Of a stretch of DNA of 64,000 nt, positions 58,256 through 64,000 are shown one piece after another. Made by a program: the position numbers and the translations under genes. Numbering within the stretch: the first letter of the stretch is position 1; each line of letters starts with the position of its first letter. The stretch spans positions 1 to 64,000 of the forward strand of contig JAISCA010000044.1 in the NCBI GenBank assembly GCA_031265875.1, read 5' to 3'. The DNA is from Propionibacteriaceae bacterium (GTDB taxonomy: Bacteria > Actinomycetota > Actinomycetes > Propionibacteriales > Propionibacteriaceae). A model generated the notes under the pieces. That model made no database searches and was not told where the DNA came from. It was given only the letters and a program-made list of their open reading frames with translations.

Positions 58256-58349
58256 GGTTGTCCCTGCCTGCGCTGGGGTTCCCCAACCTTCGCTGAGGGT
58301 CTCCTAAGGCGGGATCCGCCAGCGTCGCGGTCACCCCGAGGGGTGTCGG

Positions 58350-59336
58350 TCAACGTTTATGGGCGGCTCGGCGGCAGGCCGTCACGGTTATGACCAATTG
58401 CTCCAGGGCGAAGTCGGGGTCGCCCGAGGCCCCTTTGACCTTGGCGTCGGCTTGGGCCACGGCTCGGATGGCTTGGGCCACGGCGGACTCGCTCCACGAG
58501 CGGGCGCGTTGGGCGATCTCATCCACCTTCCAAGCCGGGGCGCCGATGGCCGTCGCGATGTCGCCCGAGCGGCTATAGCGGCGGGCGGCGTTGAAATAGC
58601 GGCCCAATTGGCGTAGGCCATTGGCGAAGGCGGCGGTGATCAAGACGTGGGCGGCGCCGGAGGCCAAAGCCCAGCGCAATTTGACGATGGCCTGACCGGT
58701 GCGCCCGGCCAGGGCGTCATCGGCCACCGCGAAACTGCTGACGGAGGCACGACCGGCGAAGTAACGCCGGATCTCGGCCGCCGTGATGGTCGACTGCTCG
58801 GCGTCGGCCAACAGCTGGGAGACCGCCGCCGCCAAGGCCCGGCTGTCCGGACCGATGGCGTCGATCAACTGTTGGCTGGCCTGCTCGCCGATGCTCCCAC
58901 CCAGGCGCCGGGCCTCGTCCCGTACGAAATCGGCCAGTTGGCGCGGCTTCAAGGCTTGACAGGCGACCACCTGGTCGGCCAGCGGCTTCAACTCGTCCAG
59001 CAGAGCCTTGCCCTGGTTGCCGCCGCCGTGCTGGCAGATCAAGGCCAAGCTGTCGGGCAGATCGCGGGCCAGGTCGCCCAGGGCCCGGCGCAAGTCGGAC
59101 GGGGTCTGCTCGAGGCCGGTCAGACAGGCGATGGTGTTGGCGGCGAAGAGGTCGGAGCCCGTCACAGCTTGGAGCCGGCCCAGGTCGAGGTCGGCCGCCG
59201 CCGTCGTGGTGAGGGAGGCGGCCGGGTCGAGCCGACGCAGTTCGGCCACGGCGTTAGCCATGGCCCGTTCGGCCAGGAAGGCCTCCGGGCCGGTGATCAC
59301 GATCAGGCCGCCGAAACGGGCCGCTGGACTTGCCAC
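58350..59336 (-). CDS. holA: DNA polymerase III subunit delta
   Basis: Clamp-loader delta subunit, 328 residues. Actinobacterial HolA pattern: GLIVITGPEAFLAERAMANAVAELRR at the N-terminus, LACLTG-like IACLTGLEQTPSD, LICQHGGGNQGKALLDELKPL, and the C-terminal AFANGLRQLGRYFNAARRYSRSG...APAWKVDEIAQRARSWS. GTG 59336. It converges on comEC and is divergent from the antiporter-like gene with 83 nt between starts. The usual neighbour rpsT lies 3.8 kb further on, past four accessory genes. Confidence 0.9.
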   Translation of the reverse strand: MASPAARFGGLIVITGPEAFLAERAMANAVAELRRLDPAASLTTTAAADLDLGRLQAVTGSDLFAANTIACLTGLEQTPSDLRRALGDLARDLPDSLALICQHGGGNQGKALLDELKPLADQVVACQALKPRQLADFVRDEARRLGGSIGEQASQQLIDAIGPDSRALAAAVSQLLADAEQSTITAAEIRRYFAGRASVSSFAVADDALAGRTGQAIVKLRWALASGAAHVLITAAFANGLRQLGRYFNAARRYSRSGDIATAIGAPAWKVDEIAQRARSWSESAVAQAIRAVAQADAKVKGASGDPDFALEQLVITVTACRRAAHKR

Positions 59337-59419
59337 AGGCTCAGCATGCCATGCCCCTGCGACAGTTCCCCAGCTGGTCGCGGCGGCGGGTGTCGCACGG
59401 CATCGGTTACGGTGAGTCG

Positions 59420-60835
59420 GTGATTCCTTGGTGGGGCGTGATTCCGTTCGCGATCATGCTGATCGCGGTGGCTACGCTGCCGCTGTTGCCCGCCACCTCC
59501 CATTGGTGGGAGAAACCTGAAGTCCAACTGATGGTGTCCTTGCTGCTCGGCTTGCCGGTCGCCTTGGCCATGATCGCGGTCGACGAGGGCGAACTGGTCG
59601 TACACGCCCTGATCGAGTACTTCCAGTTCGTCAGCTTGCTCTTCGGCCTCTTCGTGGTGGCCGGCGGCATCGCTCTGACCGGCGACCTGGCCGGCACCCC
59701 CAAAGTCAACACGGCCTTTCTAGCGGTCGGCTCCGTCTTGGCCTCCCTGATCGGCACCACCGGGGCCGCCATTTTGCTGATCCGTCCGATGGTGCGTTCA
59801 AACGCCCACCGGCGGCATCGGGTCCACACCGTCGTCTTCGCCATCTTCACCCTGGCCAACTGCGGCGGCCTGCTGACGCCTTTGGGCGATCCACCCCTCT
59901 TCCTCGGCCTGTTGCGCGGGGTGCCTTTCAGCTGGACCTTGCACCTGTGGCCGCAGTGGCTGCTAGTCAATGGTCTCTTGCTGGTGACCTACTACTGCTT
60001 GGACCGGGCCCTGATGGTGGACGAGGACCCCAGCCGGGACATCGTCGAGCCGCTCGGCGTCAGAGGTGGTGGGGGCGTGATCTGGTTCATCGTCATCATC
60101 GCCGCCGTCGCTTTGGTCCCATCGGTCGACGTCGAGGCGGTGCAGGCCGGACAAGCCACTTGGCCGGACTATCTGCCTTGGCGCGAGCTCATCATCTTGG
60201 GCGCCGCTTGGCTGGCTTGGCGGACCGGCGACAAGGTGGCTCGTTTCAAGGTCAACCGCTTCAGTTGGGGGCCCATCGCCGAGGTGGCGGCCATCTTCGT
60301 CGGCATCTTCTTGACCATGATTCCGGCCCTGCGCCTGCTCGATCAGAGGGCTGGCGGATTGCCCCTCAGCCCCATCACTTTGCATCTGTTCACCGGCGGC
60401 CTGTCCGCTGTCTTGGACAATGCCCCGACTTACGCCACCTTCTTCGAGGTGGCCGCCAACTCCAGCCTGGCCCGGCAGCCGGGCGTGGCTCTGGTGGCGG
60501 GCGTGCCCGAGGTCTACCTGGTGGCGGTCAGCACCGGCGCCGTCCTCTGGGGCGCAATGACCTATATCGGCAACGGCCCCAATTTCATGGTCCGCTCCAT
60601 CGCCGAGTCCGCCGGCGTGCGTATGCCCAGTTTCGTCGGCTACATGGCTTGGTCCGCTCGCTGGCTGCTGCCCTGCCTGCTGGCCGCCGTCCTGATCTTC
60701 TCACTCGACCACCCGGTGGCCCGCTGGTGCGGCTGGGGCTTGGTCGTCCTGCTGCTCCTACGCGCCGCTCTGCTATTCCGAGGCCGTGGCCTGGGCCTGC
60801 CCCAACGCCCGCCCACGCCCAGCGCACGTCTCTGA
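59420..60835 (+). CDS. NhaD/CitMHS-type sodium:proton antiporter-like membrane protein
   Basis: Ion-transporter-superfamily protein with about 11-12 helices, 471 residues. Features of the CitMHS_2/NhaD-like group: IGTTGAAILLIRPMVRSNAHRRHRVHTVVFAIFTLANCGGLLTPLGDPPLFLG in the first half and VLDNAPTYATFFEVA with MTYIGNGPNFMVRSIAE in the second, the twin re-entrant substrate loops. GTG 59420 is favoured since TACGGT lies exactly 6 nt upstream, a leaderless pattern, and the first helix begins there. Probably exchanges Na+ for H+; an organic-acid carrier is the alternative. Confidence 0.85.
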   Translation: MIPWWGVIPFAIMLIAVATLPLLPATSHWWEKPEVQLMVSLLLGLPVALAMIAVDEGELVVHALIEYFQFVSLLFGLFVVAGGIALTGDLAGTPKVNTAFLAVGSVLASLIGTTGAAILLIRPMVRSNAHRRHRVHTVVFAIFTLANCGGLLTPLGDPPLFLGLLRGVPFSWTLHLWPQWLLVNGLLLVTYYCLDRALMVDEDPSRDIVEPLGVRGGGGVIWFIVIIAAVALVPSVDVEAVQAGQATWPDYLPWRELIILGAAWLAWRTGDKVARFKVNRFSWGPIAEVAAIFVGIFLTMIPALRLLDQRAGGLPLSPITLHLFTGGLSAVLDNAPTYATFFEVAANSSLARQPGVALVAGVPEVYLVAVSTGAVLWGAMTYIGNGPNFMVRSIAESAGVRMPSFVGYMAWSARWLLPCLLAAVLIFSLDHPVARWCGWGLVVLLLLRAALLFRGRGLGLPQRPPTPSARL

Positions 60836-60851
60836 TGGGAAGGAAGCCGCA

Positions 60852-61193
60852 ATGACCACCGACACGAGCCAGTACAGGTTCATCCCCGGTGTCTCCAAAG
60901 TCACCTGGGACGGCGACCTGGATGAGACGCCCGTCTACATCGACGGCCGTCGTTACACAGAGGCCGACGCCGAAGCGGACGCCGACCGGGCCGAGCAGAT
61001 GCTGCGCGACGGCCTGGTTCCCGGTTTGATCCCCGGCGGGAAGTCCCTGTCCGGCGGCGGCAAGCACTCGCCGGTCGTCAGAGTCGTCCTGTCCGAAGAC
61101 ACCCTCGCCCAAGTCAAAGCCCGTGCCACTCAGTCGCACATGTCGGTGTCGAAGTACCTGCGCCGCATGATCGAGGCGAGCTTGGCCGAATGA
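60852..61193 (+). CDS. Ribbon-helix-helix-like protein (possible antitoxin)
   Basis: A 113-residue protein. The C-terminal ~45 residues look like a CopG/Arc-type ribbon-helix-helix (VVRVVLSEDTLAQVKARATQSHMSVSKYLRRMIEASL). The acidic N-terminus (YRFIPGVSKVTWDGDLDETPVYIDGRRYTEADAEADADRAEQ) is unrecognised; such a layout occurs in antitoxins, but no toxin-sized gene follows or precedes. ATG 60852 has GGGAAGGAAG upstream and begins 17 nt after the antiporter gene, so they may be cotranscribed. Confidence 0.7.
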   Translation: MTTDTSQYRFIPGVSKVTWDGDLDETPVYIDGRRYTEADAEADADRAEQMLRDGLVPGLIPGGKSLSGGGKHSPVVRVVLSEDTLAQVKARATQSHMSVSKYLRRMIEASLAE

Positions 61194-61539
61194 TCCGACT
61201 GATCGAACCATGAGCGGGAAGCGCCTTTGAAGATAGTGATCGCCATCTAGTTCACTTTGTCCAATACGATGGAAAGAGCCCTTACCGCGCCAGATCAGTC
61301 ATCTCCACTCTAACTCAACTAACACCTCAGCGAGCGTCGACGGTGATCGAGACTTGACCCGTAGCCTCCGGCGACGCCTGCTAACACGCAAACCTGGGCA
61401 ACCGTCTTCCGGAACTTCACTCGGACTTCGGGAGAAACTCCGAAACTCTTCAATCGATTCTCACAGAATGCGTCACGCATTACTCGCCCATATCTCAGTA
61501 ATATATTATTTATATAACCTCTCGAGAAGAAGGTTTCAG
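61194..61539. other. AT-rich intergenic region upstream of the matrixin gene
   Basis: About 345 bases, distinctly AT-richer than the surroundings, especially 61440-61530. It includes the 15-bp palindrome listed at 61467 and a run TAATATATTATTTATATAA (61499-61517) that probably holds the promoter of the next gene. A frame open from 61354 has no credible ribosome site and was not taken as the start. Confidence 0.5.
61467..61481. promoter_or_regulatory. Perfect palindrome AATGCGTCACGCATT upstream of the matrixin gene
   Basis: 7-bp arms around one base, 59-73 nt before the ATG and just upstream of the AT-rich promoter stretch. It has the look of a dimeric regulator site. The regulator is unknown. 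Confidence 0.5.
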
Positions 61540-62169
61540 ATGAAATCCCCAAAGCACCATATCATCAAACAAAGCCAAGCTAGCCTCCGTCGCACCGCCG
61601 CTGTCGCACTTGTCCTCGTGGCATCACTCGCTATAGCACCTTTCGCAGCCAACGGGGCGGCTCTTGGAGGAAAATGGGCCACCCCAACTTACACGTACTA
61701 TAGGTCGGTAAACGGATATACCGCTTACTCTTCGTCTGCGGCGGGTGCAGCGGCCGCCTGGAATAGTAATACCGCGTTCAACGTCGTCCTGGGAACAGTG
61801 GGGAGCGCTGTCTGGTACAACGTTAATGACTATGGCGTAACGGATTGGTTAGGGATTGGAGAACCTGGTCCAAATGCGACATCTGGTACTTATACGAACG
61901 GTTCGATAAGGATCAACGCCGGATGGCTAGACACTCGTCATTTCAATTGCACAACCCCTGGAGCGCAATCTTGTGCCTACGCGGCAGACGATGCTAACCA
62001 GAGGCAGTGCGTGTCCGCTCACGAAATGGGTCACATTATCGGTCTCGCCCACACGGGTGTCACAACCAATACAATCATGAATGTTAATCACGGAGACAGG
62101 TGTCATGCAAAAGGTCTAACCGGACCGACAGCTGGTGATAGTAATGACGTCAACGCGATTTATTCATAG
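61540..62169 (+). CDS. Secreted matrixin-like zinc metalloprotease
   Basis: Small exported protease of the matrixin/metzincin type, 209 residues. The signal peptide runs to about residue 40 (Arg-rich start, AAVALVLVASLAIAPFAANGA), then a compact domain carries the zinc motif HEMGHIIGLAH (His161, Glu162, His165, His171) followed by NTIMNVNH, a Met-turn. Cysteines near the motif (CTTPGAQSC, QRQC, DRCHAK) suggest disulphides. There is no propeptide of note. The gene is AT-rich compared with its neighbours, with different codon use, which suggests transfer. ATG 61540 follows AAGAAGG. A lipoprotein gene follows after 42 nt. Confidence 0.82.
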   Translation: MKSPKHHIIKQSQASLRRTAAVALVLVASLAIAPFAANGAALGGKWATPTYTYYRSVNGYTAYSSSAAGAAAAWNSNTAFNVVLGTVGSAVWYNVNDYGVTDWLGIGEPGPNATSGTYTNGSIRINAGWLDTRHFNCTTPGAQSCAYAADDANQRQCVSAHEMGHIIGLAHTGVTTNTIMNVNHGDRCHAKGLTGPTAGDSNDVNAIYS

Positions 62170-62211
62170 TGAACTTATTTACCCCTTAGCTAAAAGAATA
62201 AGGATGACCCA

Positions 62212-62808
62212 ATGAATGCCAAATCTCTGCGAATCGCATTGCTGATTCCGTTGTTCCTACTGGCCGCTGGTTGTGGCGCGGACATTGGATCGCCTAACCA
62301 ATCAACCTCCACAGCATTGCCTATCCGTGTTGTGCGGGCCGATCTCGCTTCGGGAGCGGCTAGCGTCGAGGAGTTGGCCGCATGGAGCCAGCTGGCCGTT
62401 CTAGGCACGGCCAGGACCGCGCGACAAGAGCCGAACCAGGTCGATCCGACGATCGTCTCCACCGTTCAGTCCTTTACCGTCGACCAGCTCGTCTGGGGCA
62501 CGGCCCCACGGGACACCGTTGAGGTGAGGTTCACCGGCGGTGTCGTTCGTGACGAGGTGCCCGACCCCTATCTGCTGCAGCTCGAAGGACAGCCCCAGTT
62601 CGATGCAGGCCATCAGTATTTCCTCGTCCTGCTGGGGCCTTCCCCTGACGGAACGTACATGGTGTTAGGTGGACCGCAGGGGCGGTACGAGGTCACGGAC
62701 GGCCGACTGGTCGCCGTGCCGGGAACCTATGCTGACCCTGTCGTCGCTTCCTTGAACGGGACCGAGTTCGAGGCGGCGGCCCAAGAACTGACGGGCATGA
62801 CCCGCTGA
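62212..62808 (+). CDS. Lipoprotein of unknown function
   Basis: Exported lipoprotein of 198 residues with a signal peptide MNAKSLRIALLIPLFLLAAGC (lipobox LAAGC). The mature part (ELAAWSQLAVLGTARTA, STVQSFTVDQLVWGTAPRDTVEVRFTGG, YLLQLEGQPQFDAGHQYFLVLLGPSPDGTYMVLGGPQGRYEV) resembles a small beta-barrel domain found in actinobacterial lipoproteins, without a named function. It follows the matrixin gene and is probably in one operon with it. ATG 62212 has AAGGA upstream. Confidence 0.75.
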   Translation: MNAKSLRIALLIPLFLLAAGCGADIGSPNQSTSTALPIRVVRADLASGAASVEELAAWSQLAVLGTARTARQEPNQVDPTIVSTVQSFTVDQLVWGTAPRDTVEVRFTGGVVRDEVPDPYLLQLEGQPQFDAGHQYFLVLLGPSPDGTYMVLGGPQGRYEVTDGRLVAVPGTYADPVVASLNGTEFEAAAQELTGMTR

Positions 62809-63153
62809 GCGCAGACCCGCTGCCCCCGCAACGGCTTAGCTGCCCGCGACCTGGAACCCAAGGCCCGACGACATCTACTCTCTCGGGTCTTGGGTTTCTG
62901 GCGCGTTGCGCCGGAATCCGGTCGACATGTGGAGTTTCTCCTGAGTTCGCCGCTTCAGTCACCCTCGAGTAGTGCCTGGCCACGGCACCTGCCAGAGCGT
63001 CGTACCAGCCGGTCCTCACCGCCTTTGGGGAGACCCGATCGCCCACTGGGTTTGGCCAGGCCCGGCTGGGCCTGGTAAATTGACGCCTCGTGTCCGAGCG
63101 CGCCTGCGCTGGGACCGTATTTACGACCCACCACCGACGAAGAGGCTTGCCCA
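62809..63153. other. Intergenic region upstream of rpsT
   Basis: About 345 bases without a supported gene. It contains an 8-bp hairpin (63056-63063/63068-63075, arms CCAGGCCC/GGGCCTGG, loop GGCT) and TTGACG at 63080, a possible -35 element of the rpsT promoter. GTCTTGGGTTTC and GAACCCAAGGCCCGA near 62845-62905 form a loose inverted repeat, possibly the end of the lipoprotein transcript. Confidence 0.45.
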
Positions 63154-63414
63154 GTGGCGAACATCAAGTCCCAGCTCAAGCGAATCAAGACCAACGAGAT
63201 CGCCCGTCAGCGTAATAAGGCGGTCAAGTCTGGTCTGCGCACCCAGATCCGCAAGTTCCGTCTGGCGGCGGACGCTGGCGACGCCGAGAAGGCCACGGTG
63301 GCGGCGCGGGCCGCCTGCCAGGCTTTGGACAAGGCCGTCAGCAAGGGCGTCATCCACGCCAATAACGCCGCCAACCGCAAATCGGCCATCGCCAAGCGGG
63401 CCGCCGCCTTGTGA
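63154..63414 (+). CDS. rpsT: 30S ribosomal protein S20
   Basis: Small-subunit protein that binds 16S rRNA, 86 residues, basic and helical: [35 protein letters not shown], ending [23 protein letters not shown], the standard C-terminus. GTG 63154 with AGAGG upstream. It precedes lepA, a common actinobacterial order. Confidence 0.97.
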   Translation: MANIKSQLKRIKTNEIARQRNKAVKSGLRTQIRKFRLAADAGDAEKATVAARAACQALDKAVSKGVIHANNAANRKSAIAKRAAAL

Positions 63415-63515
63415 CTCGGGCCTGACCGTCGCGACGGTCAGCCGGGTCCGCTCCGGACCGCTTGGCCCAAGCCAGTCGGTCCGGTCGCCTGGTTGGCGCG
63501 CGAGCACCGCTGATA

Positions 63516-63536
63516 GGGCGCCTCAGGGCGCCCTTT
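63516..63536 (+). terminator. Intrinsic terminator after rpsT
   Basis: Stem GGGCGCC/GGCGCCC with the loop TCAG, followed by TTTGCCTTG, 102 nt after the rpsT stop. A perfect 20-nt palindrome CTGACCGTCGCGACGGTCAG just after the stop (63422-63441) may add to it. Confidence 0.65.
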
Positions 63537-63713
63537 GCCTTGCCCGAGCCCAGTCGCCGGTCTCCGCTCAGTCGCCCGGAGCGGTCAGACCGGGTCCGCC
63601 CCAGGCCGGGTGAGGAGCCCAACGGCCCAGCCCGCCGTATGCGACAATGAGGCGACTGTTCCGACCGACCCGCCGCGATCCGATCCCGGATCGACCTGAG
63701 CCCAGGACACCGA

Positions 63714-64000
63714 TTGAACGCACCCAGCCCCGGTTCGACTGATCCGAAGATCATTCGCAACTTCAGCATCATCGCCCACATCGACCATGGCAAGTCGACC
63801 TTGGCCGATCGGATGCTGCAATTGACCGGCGTGGTGGACGAGCGGGCCATGCGCGCCCAATACCTCGACCGCATGGACATCGAGCGGGAGCGTGGCATCA
63901 CCATCAAGAGCCAGGCCGTCCGCCTGCCCTGGACGGTGGAGGACCAGACCTACGTCCTCAACATGATCGACACCCCCGGCCACGTCGACTTCACCTACGA
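63714..64000 (+). CDS. lepA: Elongation factor 4 (LepA), N-terminal part
   Basis: Ribosome-bound GTPase that back-translocates or remodels stalled ribosomes. Only the first 95 codons lie in the window: [22 protein letters not shown] with the G1 motif AHIDHGKST, the switch I region [12 protein letters not shown] and the G3 motif DTPGHVDF. The start is TTG 63714 (TTGAACGCACCC) with AGGA just upstream; an ATG further in would cut the family N-terminus. The gene runs past the window end. Confidence 0.95.
   Translation, partial: MNAPSPGSTDPKIIRNFSIIAHIDHGKSTLADRMLQLTGVVDERAMRAQYLDRMDIERERGITIKSQAVRLPWTVEDQTYVLNMIDTPGHVDFTY

Overview
The window is GC-rich DNA from an actinomycete (Actinomycetota). 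The evidence is the very high GC, frequent GTG starts, many apparently leaderless genes with a TANNNT box 6-7 nt before the start codon, a DUF4192 protein, DtxR/IdeR-type iron boxes, and the housekeeping order leuS, comEA, comEC, holA, rpsT, lepA. A propionibacterium-like or related soil or sludge actinomycete would fit, but the genus cannot be fixed from sequence reading alone. No tRNA, rRNA, CRISPR array or intact insertion sequence was seen.

Layout. 0.2-1.5 kb: a family-4 glycosyltransferase. 2.0-17.4 kb: the most striking block, a peptide uptake and degradation locus. It holds an M19 dipeptidase, a class C serine hydrolase, a complete Opp/Dpp-type ABC importer (with permease and ATPase fused in one protein), an S9 peptidase fused to a second class C serine hydrolase, an M20 amidohydrolase, a COG3375-type acetyltransferase-fold protein and an enolase-superfamily racemase of the OSBS/NSAR type. 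The last three are the set known to convert D-amino acids irreversibly to L-amino acids through N-succinyl intermediates, so the whole operon reads as a salvage route for peptides that contain D-amino acids. 17.4-21.7 kb: a DUF1016 nuclease with two internal palindromes, a PucR regulator and a DUF349 protein whose 3' end runs antisense into pucR. 22-27 kb: a SipW-type exported protein, then an RND exporter with a divergent MarR regulator.

27-35 kb: a catabolic cluster of unknown substrate built around a LacI regulator, with matching operators in the divergent promoter region (cyclase, MFS importer and DapA-like lyase on one side; SDR, CoA-transferase and enoyl-CoA hydratase on the other). 35-41 kb: an iron-regulated siderophore reductase, a double GNAT protein, lrp/ald and a CycA-like D-alanine/glycine permease. 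40.7-47.9 kb: adenine/adenosine deaminase, fadD, lysE, two actinobacterial proteins of unknown role, a PfkB kinase and a VIT1-type metal transporter. 48-59 kb: leuS, an iron-siderophore ABC operon under a perfect iron box, comEA, comEC and holA. 59-63 kb: a segment between holA and rpsT with an Na+/H+ antiporter-like protein, a ribbon-helix-helix protein, and an AT-rich pair encoding a matrixin-like secreted protease and a lipoprotein. rpsT and the start of lepA close the window.

Small-scale structure. A 169-bp element with 24-bp perfect terminal inverted repeats lies inside the dpp operon (6807-6975). Part of it recurs at the 3' end of lrp (36971-37068): a conserved 31-nt block followed by a hairpin with the same loop and stem length but a different, compensated stem sequence.
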